Assembly: GCA_913052045.1 (NCBI GenBank) | Contig: CAJXDJ010000008.1 | Location: 1 to 13,539 of the forward strand | Source of the DNA: an uncultured Dehalococcoidia bacterium | Lineage (GTDB): Bacteria > Chloroflexota > Dehalococcoidia > Lucifugimonadales > GCA-2712585 | Reading direction: 5' to 3' | Length of the DNA: 13,539 nucleotides | Shown: piece after piece, positions 1-7,244 of the stretch | How positions within the stretch are numbered: the stretch's first letter is position 1 | Layout of the letters: every line of letters starts with the position of its first letter | Made by a program: the position numbers and the translations under genes | The notes under the pieces: model-generated | Database searches by the model: none | What the model was told of the DNA's origin: nothing | What the model saw: the letters and a program-made list of their open reading frames with translations, nothing else

Positions 1-2099
1 ATGGGAACCTCTATATCACTCGCCATGTCCCGGATTGCCTCAAAATTTTGGGGCTTGACGGAAACCACGATTCGTGATTGGGCTTCTCCGAACAGTGCTG
101 CATCGTATCGTCCGCTCATATGGACACTGGAAATAAACCCCAGTCCACTTGCGATAGACGATTCCGCTATAGTAACTGCAAGCCCTCCCTCAGAGCAGTC
201 ATGTGCTGACTGAATAAGGCCTTGATCTATGGCTGTCCTACACAACAGTTGTACTTTCGCTTCCATCTGTAAATCTATTTCCGGACGTCCGGCCACCAGC
301 CCATAAAATAGCTTTATGTATTCACTGCCAGCCAAGTCACGTACCCGACCCCTGAGTCGACTATCCCCTAGCATTACTACTAAGTCGCCAGTCTCCTTAA
401 AAGCCAAGTCAGTACCCCTTGTCAATTCTTCTAAGACACCTAGAACTCCAATAACAGGCGTGGGATCAATCGGATCACCATGTGACTCGTTGTAGAGACT
501 AACGTTACCACCAACTACCGGAACTCCCAATACTTTGCAAGCTTTCGATATTCCCCTAATTACCCATTCAAGCTGATAATATATCTCCGGATTCTCGGGG
601 TTGCCAAAGTTCAAGCAGTCAGTGAGAGCAACGGGCACAGCTCCCACACAAGAAACGTTCCTACAAGCCTCGGCTACGGCTATCATACCGCCATGGTAGG
701 GATCAAGATAACAAAATCTACTATTTCCATCAGTGCTCAAAGCTAAAGCTTTTTGGGTGCCTTTAATGCGAATCAAGGCAGCATCACTGGTCCCAGGCTT
801 CTGTAGTGTGTTCGTCTGAACCTGATGGTCATATTGACGATAAATTATAGCTTTACTAGCAATATTAGGAGACTTCAATAACGACAACAGAATTTGATTT
901 GGACTAATCTCTAATGGTTTGAGGTTAGATAGCGGAAATTTTCTCAGTTCCCTAGATGCTTCTGACATTCTCCCTTTGAGGCGGTAAAGTTTTGGGTGTG
1001 TAAGGATTTCGACTGGCAATGATGCTTCTTTCTTCAGGCCATTGTATATCTCTATGTTACTCCCTGGTAATACATGCCCTATTTCCATAGAAGATAAATC
1101 CCATTTCGCGAGCATCTCGTCAAGTCTATCCTTTTCCCCTGGCTTCACTATTAAGAGCATCCTTTCCTGCGATTCTGACAACATGATTTCATATGGACTC
1201 ATGCCCTGTTCTCGACGAGAAACCTTGCTAACATCAATCTTGATGCCGTACCCACCCTTCTCTGCACATTCAACCGTAGAGCTCGTTAAACCTGCCGCCC
1301 CTAGGTCCTGCATCCCAATCAAACCATCAAAGGTCGCCACCTCCAAGCAAGCTTCAATCAAAACTTTCTCTAGAAACGGATTCCCCACTTGTACAGCTGG
1401 CCTCATCTCTCTTTCATCCTGGAATGTTCTAGAAGCAAGACCAGACGCCCCATGGATACCGTCACGACCAGTTCCCGACCCAACCAATAACAACAAATTA
1501 CCCGGTTCTCCAACTGTAGCCCTGATCAACTTGTCCTTTTCAACCAAACCAACACAAAGTGCGTTAACTATAGGATTGCCCGAATAACTTTCAGAAAAGA
1601 AGATCTCTCCACCAACATCCGGGACACCTATACAATTACCGTACCATGAAATCCCGCTTACCACACCCTTGAATAAGTGCCTATTATTCGGCTCGTCCAA
1701 GGGGCCGAATCTTAACGAATTCAATAATGCTATAGGCCTTGCACCCATAGCCAATATATCTCGTACTATACCCCCAACACCTGTAGCAGCTCCTTGTAAA
1801 GGCTCGATTGCGGAAGGATGATTATGAGACTCTATTTTAAAAACCACGGCTAGACCGTCTCCAATATCAATAGCGCCCGCGTTTTCAGAGCCAGGAGGAA
1901 ACAAAACTTTTGGGCCAGTAGATGGGAAAAGTTTTAGCAGGCGCTTGGAGTGCTTATATCCGCAATGTTCACTCCAAAGGGCTCCAAACATCCCAAGTTC
2001 GAGCGGATTTGGTTCGCGACCTAATCGATCTGTTATAAGATCATATTCCTCTCTGCTAAGGGCTATTTCATCAAGTATACTTTGAGGTATGGAATTCAT
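1..2099 (-). CDS. purL: Phosphoribosylformylglycinamidine synthase, large subunit (partial, C-terminus off the left edge)
   Basis: This is the ATP-dependent synthetase subunit that converts FGAR to FGAM in purine synthesis, using ammonia delivered by PurQ. I translated the minus strand from the ATG at 2099-2097 and it stays open to the window edge (699 codons). Family motifs are visible: WSEHCGYKHSK (residues 42-52), FKIESHNHPSAIEP (about 87-100), GAATGVGGIVRDI (about 103-115), and further on QDLGAAGLTSS. Small-type PurL is usually about 720-750 residues, so only a short C-terminal piece is missing. The start is set by a 4-bp ATGA overlap with the stop of the upstream membrane-protein gene, which implies translational coupling. 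Together with purQ this is the multi-subunit (PurS/Q/L) form, but no purS is present here. Identity is very secure. Confidence 0.96.
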   Translation of the reverse strand, partial: MNSIPQSILDEIALSREEYDLITDRLGREPNPLELGMFGALWSEHCGYKHSKRLLKLFPSTGPKVLFPPGSENAGAIDIGDGLAVVFKIESHNHPSAIEPLQGAATGVGGIVRDILAMGARPIALLNSLRFGPLDEPNNRHLFKGVVSGISWYGNCIGVPDVGGEIFFSESYSGNPIVNALCVGLVEKDKLIRATVGEPGNLLLLVGSGTGRDGIHGASGLASRTFQDEREMRPAVQVGNPFLEKVLIEACLEVATFDGLIGMQDLGAAGLTSSTVECAEKGGYGIKIDVSKVSRREQGMSPYEIMLSESQERMLLIVKPGEKDRLDEMLAKWDLSSMEIGHVLPGSNIEIYNGLKKEASLPVEILTHPKLYRLKGRMSEASRELRKFPLSNLKPLEISPNQILLSLLKSPNIASKAIIYRQYDHQVQTNTLQKPGTSDAALIRIKGTQKALALSTDGNSRFCYLDPYHGGMIAVAEACRNVSCVGAVPVALTDCLNFGNPENPEIYYQLEWVIRGISKACKVLGVPVVGGNVSLYNESHGDPIDPTPVIGVLGVLEELTRGTDLAFKETGDLVVMLGDSRLRGRVRDLAGSEYIKLFYGLVAGRPEIDLQMEAKVQLLCRTAIDQGLIQSAHDCSEGGLAVTIAESSIASGLGFISSVHMSGRYDAALFGEAQSRIVVSVKPQNFEAIRDMASDIEVP

Positions 2100-2566
2100 A
2101 ACTCCGTACTACCTATAATCACGAATATTGCTCCACTCAGTGCTACCCCAGTTCCTAATGCCACCCTTTTAGTGACTTTTTCCAGCCGTCGAAGAAAAAA
2201 ATAGATAAGCGTCAAACTCACTATTGGGTTGAGTGCTACTATCGGAGTTACTACCACTACAGGAGCTCTGTCAAGAGCACTTACTAACAGTGTAACAGAG
2301 AGACCAGAGGTTAAACCCGCACCAACTAGTAGTAATACTTTCTTCGGAGGCAAGTATCGGATGGATTTGATACCAGGCCAGCCTGAAATCACCATCAAAA
2401 ACGTGGCAAAAAACAGAGCCACAAACAGGAATACGACAGGAGGCACTTCGTATTCCGTCACACCTTTTTTAGCTATGACCTGACTGATGCCGTAAAGTAT
2501 AGCTGCAAGAAAAGCCAAAACAGTACCTAATAGGACCTTTCTATCCCGACCCATATTATTCCACAT
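2096..2566 (-). CDS. Half-size EamA/DMT-type membrane protein, second of a pair
   Basis: A 156-residue hydrophobic protein with five likely membrane helices (about residues 11-31, 43-62, 76-98, 102-125 and 135-152). It matches one EamA repeat of the drug/metabolite transporter superfamily, whose usual members carry two such repeats in about 300 residues. Positive charges cluster at the N-terminus (RDRK), between helices 2 and 3 (KSIR, PPKK) and between helices 4 and 5 (RRLEK, TKR). By the positive-inside rule this suggests N-in, C-out. It overlaps the preceding half-gene by 11 bp in another frame. An alternative ATG at 2554 (MGRDRK...) would sit one base after that gene's stop. It overlaps purL by ATGA. 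It could be a natural partner of the upstream half, or the second half of one transporter gene broken by a frameshift. The substrate is unknown. Confidence 0.82.
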   Translation of the reverse strand: MWNNMGRDRKVLLGTVLAFLAAILYGISQVIAKKGVTEYEVPPVVFLFVALFFATFLMVISGWPGIKSIRYLPPKKVLLLVGAGLTSGLSVTLLVSALDRAPVVVVTPIVALNPIVSLTLIYFFLRRLEKVTKRVALGTGVALSGAIFVIIGSTEL

Positions 2567-2996
2567 CGATATTTCTATCGCCTAGGATCAGAATCATTCC
2601 CAAAACACTCAAAATAATTCCCATAATGATAAAAAAGTTGGGTTTTTCTCCCAGGATAATCATAGCGAAAATAGTCGCAAATATAGGCATAACCGACAAT
2701 ATTGGAGCTACTCTCGTAGCTCCAGCCAAACCAAAAGCGGTGTAGAGGATAACTCTTGCAAGAGAAAAAGTAACTATACCGTAAGCGAGGGCCCAGACAA
2801 ACCCTGATGGCTCCATAGATACCAACTCTTTTGAATAAAAGATCGCGACTAGGACCAGTAATAACAAGCAGCTACTTGCGACCGAAATGGTAGCGGCGAC
2901 CCTGGGAATTATTCCTATAAGTCCAATCCTCACAAGAAATGTAGAACATCCAAATCCGCATAGGGCTAGGGATGCGAATATAATTCCGCTGCTCAT
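2556..2996 (-). CDS. Half-size EamA/DMT-type membrane protein, first of a pair
   Basis: A 146-residue protein with five likely membrane helices (about 4-22, 33-54, 65-90, 96-115 and 121-139). The GEKPN turn before the last helix is typical of EamA repeats (GE-x-P). The ATG at 2996 directly abuts the purQ stop (TAAATG), so it is translated in the purine operon. Positive residues fall mainly in the loops after helices 1 and 3, the reverse of the pattern in the next half-gene; this suggests N-out, C-in. The charge counts are small, so the topology is tentative. With the downstream half the total is 302 residues, the length of one complete 10-helix DMT transporter. A frameshifted single gene and a genuine two-gene pair both remain possible. 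Confidence 0.82.
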   Translation of the reverse strand: MSSGIIFASLALCGFGCSTFLVRIGLIGIIPRVAATISVASSCLLLLVLVAIFYSKELVSMEPSGFVWALAYGIVTFSLARVILYTAFGLAGATRVAPILSVMPIFATIFAMIILGEKPNFFIIMGIILSVLGMILILGDRNIDVE

Positions 2997-3692
2997 TTAA
3001 CGGCTCTTGAGAAACGCCACAATGGATTCGAATATGTAAATTCCGTCATCTCCTCCCAATAGTGACTCTACAGCCCGTTCAGGGTGAGGCATCATTCCTA
3101 ACACATTACCGCTTTTGTTGACTATACCAGCTATATTTCTGGATGACCCGTTAGGATTCGATGCCGAAGTAGGAGTTCCTTTGGAATCACTGTATCTAAA
3201 AACTATTCTACCTTGATTTTCCAAGATATCTAACGTGGATTCGTCCGCATAATAATTACCCTCTCCATGAGATATCGGCATAGTAATCACCTGGTTCTGT
3301 TTACAAGACATAGTAAACGGAGTGGAAACATTTTCTACCTTGAGATTGACTGGCTGACACCTAAATTCAAGAGTTTCATTACGCATCAAAACACCAGGTA
3401 ATAGTCCCGCTTCGCAGAGAATTTGGAACCCGTTACATATACCTATTACCAGCCCGCCCTTACTAGCAAATTCCCTGACGGAATCCATAATGGGAGAGAA
3501 CCTTGCTATTGCCCCACAGCGCAGGTAATCACCATAGGAAAAACCGCCCGGAATCACTATACAATCAGCACTAAACAAATCCGTATCCTTATGCCAAATG
3601 TAATATGCTTCTTGTTCTATAATGGTAGCGAGAGCATGATGACAATCAGTATCACTCCAAGTACCCGGGAAAACTAGAATACCGAAACGCAC
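2997..3692 (-). CDS. purQ: Phosphoribosylformylglycinamidine synthase, glutaminase subunit
   Basis: A class I glutamine amidotransferase of 231 residues that hydrolyses glutamine and passes ammonia to PurL. The nucleophile is Cys86 in GICNGFQ, and the His203/Glu205 pair lies in MMPHPERAVE. The N-terminal FGILVFPGTWSDTD and the VIPGGFSYGDYLRCGAIA block (about 46-63) are typical of PurQ. The start is GTG, with only a weak ribosome-binding site. Its stop abuts the start of the first half-transporter gene, which puts two membrane proteins between purQ and purL. The usual small partner PurS is not encoded upstream: only 75 bp separate purQ from the YqeY gene. Those 75 bp contain a promoter candidate, so purQ probably starts its own transcript. 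Confidence 0.96.
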   Translation of the reverse strand: MRFGILVFPGTWSDTDCHHALATIIEQEAYYIWHKDTDLFSADCIVIPGGFSYGDYLRCGAIARFSPIMDSVREFASKGGLVIGICNGFQILCEAGLLPGVLMRNETLEFRCQPVNLKVENVSTPFTMSCKQNQVITMPISHGEGNYYADESTLDILENQGRIVFRYSDSKGTPTSASNPNGSSRNIAGIVNKSGNVLGMMPHPERAVESLLGGDDGIYIFESIVAFLKSR

Positions 3693-3727
3693 CTCGTTAT
3701 CTCAACCAAAAACATTGTTGTCTAGTT

Positions 3728-3755
3728 ATCATACTGTCCCAAAAAGCTCGATCAA
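3728..3755 (-). promoter_or_regulatory. Candidate sigma70-type promoter for purQ
   Basis: On the minus strand TTGATC (3755-3750) and TATGAT (3733-3728) are separated by 16 bp. They match the -35 consensus at 4 of 6 positions and the -10 consensus at 5 of 6. Transcription would start near 3721, about 30 nt before the GTG of purQ. It sits in the only gap of any size between yqeY and purQ. No purine riboswitch fold was recognised in this short leader. Confidence 0.45.
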
Positions 3756-3767
3756 ACCAAACAAGGT

Positions 3768-4223
3768 TCATTGATTTTCTTTCCCTGATAAAAGGTCGTC
3801 TACAACAGAATTAACTAAAGACCCTTCTGCTTTACCTTTAAGCCTAGGCATAACAACTCCCATCAACTTACCCTTATCTGCGATGCCAGATATCATTAAT
3901 TCAGACATGGCTTTCACTACAACATCCTTTATCTGGTTGGTTTCCATCTGCTCAGGTAAATATTCCGAAATAATGGCCAGCTCTAGTTCTTCCTTTTTCA
4001 CCAAGTCTTGCCTGGATCCTTGCTTATATAAAGTTATACTCTCTTTACGCTGACGAACACTCCTGAACATCAACCGAATGATATCCTCGTCGCTGAGTGC
4101 TTCTTTTCTGTCAATTTCTTCATATTCTATATCGTTTTTCAGTAGCCTCAGAGTAGATACTCGAGTTTTATCCCTATTTCGCATAGCAGAATAAAGATCT
4201 TCGATAATTTTCTTTTTCAGCAT
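3768..4223 (-). CDS. GatB/YqeY domain-containing protein
   Basis: A 151-residue protein of the YqeY family, homologous to the C-terminal helical tail of the tRNA-dependent amidotransferase subunit GatB; its cellular role is not firmly known. Signatures are TRVSTLRLLKNDIEYEEID (about 20-38), ISEYLPEQM (about 85-93) and GKLMGVVMPRLKGKAEGSLVN (about 118-138). The length matches the family norm of about 150. The frame is open 66 bp further upstream, but the ATG at 4223 is the right start: it has AAGGAG six bases before it and a TAATG overlap with the ribH stop, and the protein then begins as family members do (MLKKKIIEDL). It ends in TGA. Confidence 0.92.
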   Translation of the reverse strand: MLKKKIIEDLYSAMRNRDKTRVSTLRLLKNDIEYEEIDRKEALSDEDIIRLMFRSVRQRKESITLYKQGSRQDLVKKEELELAIISEYLPEQMETNQIKDVVVKAMSELMISGIADKGKLMGVVMPRLKGKAEGSLVNSVVDDLLSGKENQ

Positions 4224-4705
4224 TAGCGACTCCTTGCAGCCTTGAGAGCCTTCATCAAATTCGCCATTTCTAGTACAGTCTCCGAGCAATAATATCCTTT
4301 ATTAGACCTGTCGTCTGCAGACCTCGACAAAGCCTGTTGCAAGTTTTCTACCGTAAGCACACCCATAACTACTGGAATCTTTGTTTCAAGTGGAATCTTA
4401 CCCAGAGCTGACGAACTTTGTTCAACCACAACATCGTAGTGTGTGGTATCGCCTCGTATTACACATCCCAAGACTATCAATCCATCATATTCCCCAGAAA
4501 GTGCCATCTCCCGAACGACAATAGCTAATTCCAAAGCGCCTGGAACCCAAACAACCGAGATTTTTTCATCCCGCACATTATGAGCTCTAAGTCCATTCAA
4601 AGCTCCTTTCAACAATCTCCGCGTAACCGTCCCGTTGAAGCGGGCTACAGCTATACCAATTCGCAATCCCTTTCCATCAGTTGAACCAATAATTTCTTGT
4701 GTCAC
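4223..4705 (-). CDS. ribH: 6,7-dimethyl-8-ribityllumazine synthase
   Basis: This enzyme condenses 5-amino-6-ribitylaminouracil with dihydroxybutanone phosphate in the penultimate step of riboflavin synthesis. The protein has 160 residues. Visible motifs are ARFNGTVTRRLLKGA (about 21-35), VPGALELAIVVREM (about 54-67), LGCVIRGDTTHYDVV with the catalytic-type His89 (79-93), and GVLTVENLQQALSR (about 115-128) followed by the NKG turn at 135-137. The start is GTG, overlapping the TAG stop of the preceding gene (TAGTG); the stop overlaps the next ATG (TAATG), so three genes are translationally linked. The other riboflavin gene in view, ribD, is about 8 kb away on the opposite strand. The pathway is therefore not in one operon here. 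Confidence 0.96.
   Translation of the reverse strand: MTQEIIGSTDGKGLRIGIAVARFNGTVTRRLLKGALNGLRAHNVRDEKISVVWVPGALELAIVVREMALSGEYDGLIVLGCVIRGDTTHYDVVVEQSSSALGKIPLETKIPVVMGVLTVENLQQALSRSADDRSNKGYYCSETVLEMANLMKALKAARSR
4230..4235 (-). promoter_or_regulatory. Ribosome-binding site of the yqeY-like gene (decides its start)
   Basis: AAGGAG on the minus strand lies six bases before the ATG at 4223, inside the 3' end of ribH. It rules out the longer reading that would begin at 4289. Confidence 0.8.
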
Positions 4706-5406
4706 TATTTAAATCTCTGGCCTGCGGTTTCGGTCGAGCTTATCCCTGATGCAAGAATCTTTTCTAACAACAGCGCTTCGGAAATCATACCATCAATGTG
4801 AACAATATCATTTATGATAGTTTTAGGAACCGTCGAAACATTGTAGGCTCGTCTTAATTCAGGGAATCCATTGACATCGATTATCTCAGCACTAATTAAA
4901 CGACTTTCTAACGCCGCAGCCTGGGCCAATTTAGCTACCGATGCAGCGGTTATCGAATTAGAAGAAACAAAAATACGTAATGTAACCAACCTGTCAACTT
5001 TGCTAAACCCTTTCCGAGTCGTGTTAGCCAGGCTGCTAACGTCTCGAGACATCCGCTCCATGCCTTCCAAAAACACGGGGAACTGATAACCTTGAGGAAC
5101 CCCATAAAATACTAATCGGTTAGCGCCCTCGGATTCCGTTACTATGGCCGGTATTTTGTCGATATCGTACTGACGCCTCGATTCCAAGGCATCAAAATAA
5201 TTATATATCTTAAGGTCAATCTTTGGTGAAAGCGCACATATCTCTTCAAGTAATTCCTGCGCTTGTGGGCAATCCGGGCATTCTCTCCCGGGTATAGTCA
5301 AGAGAGACGAATTTGTGGTGAACAGGCTAAATAGTATCTCTTTCTTGAGGTCTTTCCGGAATCTCCTCTTTAATTCTTTTCTATTTTGATCCGTGAAAAG
5401 GACCAT
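4705..5406 (-). CDS. Two-domain thioredoxin-fold protein (protein disulfide oxidoreductase/glutaredoxin-like), second active site lost
   Basis: A 233-residue protein that reads as two tandem thioredoxin folds, like the PDO proteins of archaea and thermophilic bacteria. Domain 1 has the redox motif CPDC (Cys43, Cys46) and the cis-Pro loop IPAI (about 85-88). Domain 2 starts near 142 (LRIFVSS) and has the matching cis-Pro loop VPKTII (about 193-198), but its CXXC position reads SITA (about 151-154), with no cysteine. No signal peptide is evident; the N-terminus is highly basic (KELKRRFRKDLKKE). If active, the protein would be a cytoplasmic dithiol/disulfide enzyme using domain 1 only. It lies 64 bp after the phosphatidyltransferase gene and overlaps ribH by one base, so it is probably co-transcribed with both sides. 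Partners are unknown. Confidence 0.78.
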   Translation of the reverse strand: MVLFTDQNRKELKRRFRKDLKKEILFSLFTTNSSLLTIPGRECPDCPQAQELLEEICALSPKIDLKIYNYFDALESRRQYDIDKIPAIVTESEGANRLVFYGVPQGYQFPVFLEGMERMSRDVSSLANTTRKGFSKVDRLVTLRIFVSSNSITAASVAKLAQAAALESRLISAEIIDVNGFPELRRAYNVSTVPKTIINDIVHIDGMISEALLLEKILASGISSTETAGQRFK

Positions 5407-5470
5407 TCTAATACCATCGCTTCGTTAGCTTGCCAATACCGCCGAATCAGTTTACATCAGGCCATGACGG

Positions 5471-6082
5471 TTAGCCAGTTTCAAGGCCCTTCCACACCAA
5501 CCATAGCCGGGAAAACACCGTAACAAAAGACAATACCCCAATAATCCCCATTACAATCACTAAGGCATTCTCACCCGTTAATAATCCTATGGAAAGCAGT
5601 ATGACCCTTTCTGGCCGCGTCATAATTCCTTCCCGCATCTTGATGCCCAATGATTCTCCTTTCGCTCTTAAATAACTCACCATTTGCGAACTAATGAAGG
5701 CCACAAATAAGACGATCATGTATGTCATCAAATTAATCGATCCTGAAAAATGTTGGATACCATAGACCACTAACCCAAGGTACAAAGCCGCTTCACCAAT
5801 TCTGTCAGAAAGGGAGTCCAGGAGATTGCCGAATTTCGTTTCGCGACCACCTAACCTAGCAAGAGTCCCGTCAAACAGATCCATGCACCCGCCCAACAAA
5901 AAGAGTATTCCCCCTGTGAAAATATGCCCCATCCCCACAAAAATTGCCCCTGTTACTGAAATTAATAATCCTAAGATTGTAATACAATTAGGGGAAACAC
6001 CCAGGCCATTCAACAGCCTAGCTATGGGCAATTCTACATGTTTGTATAGTCTACATCTAAGATGCTTTCTTAATTCCTGCAC
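5471..6082 (-). CDS. pgsA: CDP-alcohol phosphatidyltransferase, probably phosphatidylinositol-phosphate synthase type
   Basis: An integral membrane enzyme of 203 residues that would transfer a phosphatidyl group from CDP-diacylglycerol to an alcohol. The complete family signature is present: Asp68, Asp71-Gly72, Ala75-Arg76, Gly85, Asp89 and Asp93 (D-x2-D-G-x2-A-R-x8-G-x3-D-x3-D). SYLRAKGESLGIK followed by MTRPERVILL resembles, from memory, the region of mycobacterial PgsA1 that binds inositol phosphate (SYIKARAE... and ERPERL). The neighbouring ino1 supplies inositol 3-phosphate, which supports phosphatidylinositol-phosphate as product. The specificity is inferred, and an archaetidyl- or glycerophosphate-type activity cannot be excluded. 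The start is GTG at 6082, overlapping the end of the glycosyltransferase gene by 26 bp. An in-frame TAA lies just upstream, so no much longer start exists. Confidence 0.88.
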   Translation of the reverse strand: MQELRKHLRCRLYKHVELPIARLLNGLGVSPNCITILGLLISVTGAIFVGMGHIFTGGILFLLGGCMDLFDGTLARLGGRETKFGNLLDSLSDRIGEAALYLGLVVYGIQHFSGSINLMTYMIVLFVAFISSQMVSYLRAKGESLGIKMREGIMTRPERVILLSIGLLTGENALVIVMGIIGVLSFVTVFSRLWLVWKGLETG

Positions 6083-6752
6083 GATCTCGTAACCTTATAA
6101 CTTCAACATAATATTGCATAACTCTTTGTGCCACTCTAGTCCAGCTATATTGTTGCACATACTGAAATCCTCTCTCTCCCATGCCACGTCGTAATCCAGA
6201 ATTCCGTACTAGAACCGAGAGGGCGTCAGCCAAAGCTAAACCATCCTTGGGCGGAACCAGTAAACCTTGATGGCCATCCTTTAGCAGAAAGGAATAACCT
6301 CCTATTCTAGATGCAACAATTGGCTTACCCGCTGCCATAGCTTCCAATAGTACAATACCAAAGCTCTCTTTACCTGTAGCCGGAGAACAAAAAATATGAG
6401 AGCTCTGATAATATCTGACCAATTGAGTTGGTGACACCCCACCAACAAAAATGACATCTTTTATATTACGTTCGGTGATAATCCTGTAGGTCTTTTTGTC
6501 TGGGCTTCCTGGCCCCACAACCAATAATCGAACGGAAGGATGATTCCACTTTAGCCTGGCATAGGCATCTAAAAGAACGTTGAGACCTTTCCGCTTTTCC
6601 AATCTACCAACGAAAAGTATATTAACTTTCCCATCCATAAACTCAGGAATAGGATCCATCTTTGCAGAAAACTGACCTAGATCTATTCCATTCGGAATTT
6701 CAGAAAATTCCTTATTTCCTGGCAAAAGTCGTTGTACATGCAATTTAGCCAT
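6057..6752 (-). CDS. C-terminal part of the broken PimA-like GT4 (donor-binding domain)
   Basis: This is the 231-residue stretch after the stop codon, counted from its first ATG. It holds the GT-B C-terminal Rossmann domain: IPNGID (about 19-24), ILFVGRLEKRKGLNVLLDA (about 45-63), and the E-x7-E motif at Glu129 and Glu137 of this fragment. The five codons between the TGA and this ATG also encode family-like sequence (IVVSP), so the ATG is an internal Met rather than a natural start. Confidence 0.7.
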   Translation of the reverse strand: MAKLHVQRLLPGNKEFSEIPNGIDLGQFSAKMDPIPEFMDGKVNILFVGRLEKRKGLNVLLDAYARLKWNHPSVRLLVVGPGSPDKKTYRIITERNIKDVIFVGGVSPTQLVRYYQSSHIFCSPATGKESFGIVLLEAMAAGKPIVASRIGGYSFLLKDGHQGLLVPPKDGLALADALSVLVRNSGLRRGMGERGFQYVQQYSWTRVAQRVMQYYVEVIRLRDRAGIKKAS

Positions 6753-6767
6753 AGGGGATACAACTAT

Positions 6768-7214
6768 TCAACCATCTAATCGATCAAACCATTGACGGAT
6801 AAACGGCGTAAAAATCTTATAAAGCTTTGTGCTTTCGTGAAAAGCATGGAATGTTCCAATATTTACAGAGTTATGGTTTTGCAACATAGCTAACGGCATG
6901 AAAACGTATGGAGCCAGGGGTTCGTGAAAGTGAACAATGTCAAAGTTTCCGTCAGCAAGATACCTTCGTACCCTTGGGTACATCCAGACCGATAGGGAGA
7001 GGCGAGCTATGGAGCCTCCAGTTGGTATAGGGACAGACCTCCCCAAAGAAAAAAAGTTCTCGCTATCCAGCCCCACCACTCTTGAAGGTGTATGGGGAGC
7101 AAGTATCTTAACCTGATGACCCATATCCAAAAATTCTCTGGCAAGGTACGAAATATGGGCAGTTACTCCCCCAGGCCAAGTAATATCATAAGGAGAAACC
7201 AGTGCAATTTTCAA
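6768..7214 (-). CDS. N-terminal part of the broken PimA-like GT4 (acceptor-binding domain)
   Basis: A 148-residue fragment from a TTG start to the in-frame TGA. It carries the N-terminal GT-B domain with the glycine-rich PGGVTAHISYLAREF segment (about 14-28) and HFHEPLAPYVFMP (about 95-107). TTG is the only usable start: AAGGAG lies six bases upstream, and the nearby ATG at 7218 is in another frame. Alone it lacks the sugar-nucleotide domain and should be inactive. Confidence 0.7.
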   Translation of the reverse strand: MKIALVSPYDITWPGGVTAHISYLAREFLDMGHQVKILAPHTPSRVVGLDSENFFSLGRSVPIPTGGSIARLSLSVWMYPRVRRYLADGNFDIVHFHEPLAPYVFMPLAMLQNHNSVNIGTFHAFHESTKLYKIFTPFIRQWFDRLDG

Positions 7215-7220
7215 ACATCT

Positions 7221-7226
7221 CTCCTT
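7221..7226 (-). promoter_or_regulatory. Ribosome-binding site of the GT4 gene, pointing to a TTG start
   Basis: AAGGAG on the minus strand is six bases from the TTG at 7214, and the protein then begins MKIALVSPYD as GT4 enzymes do. The ATG at 7218 lies only two bases from the motif and opens a 10-codon out-of-frame reading ending in TGA. The TTG is therefore the better start. Confidence 0.7.
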
Positions 7227-7244
7227 GTTGGCAGCTAAATGTTT

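Larger units (their letters stand above)
6057..7214 (-). pseudogene. PimA-like GT4 glycosyltransferase interrupted by one in-frame TGA
   Basis: Read through a single stop codon at 6770-6768, this is one reading frame of 385 codons, close to the 378 residues of mycobacterial PimA. PimA adds the first mannose to phosphatidylinositol. The N-terminal half has SPYDITWPGGVTAH and HFHEPLAP; the C-terminal half has GRLEKRKG and the E-x7-E nucleotide-sugar motif ESFGIVLLEAMAAG (Glu283 and Glu291 in the read-through numbering). At the break the frame reads LDG-stop-IVVSPMAK, where relatives typically have LDG-R-IAVS, so a CGA to TGA transition is the likely cause. There is no Shine-Dalgarno before the ATG at 6752, so efficient re-initiation is unlikely. 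Its place between ino1 and the phosphatidyltransferase fits an inositol glycolipid role. A sequencing or assembly error, or a real nonsense mutation, are the main options. Confidence 0.85.

Noticed and set aside
1042..1587. Plus-strand open frame of 181 codons
   Set aside because: It lies wholly inside purL in the antisense direction, its product is low-complexity (Ser/Pro-rich) with no family motif, and the purL frame is fully convincing.
6768..6770. Reading the internal TGA as selenocysteine or as a reassigned codon
   Set aside because: The position normally holds Arg in the family, no SECIS-like hairpin was recognised, and TGA ends other genes here.
7186..7218. Tiny reading frame ATG plus nine codons overlapping the GT4 start
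   Set aside because: Its ATG is only two bases from the Shine-Dalgarno, while the TTG at 7214 has ideal spacing and the right protein; most likely coincidental.
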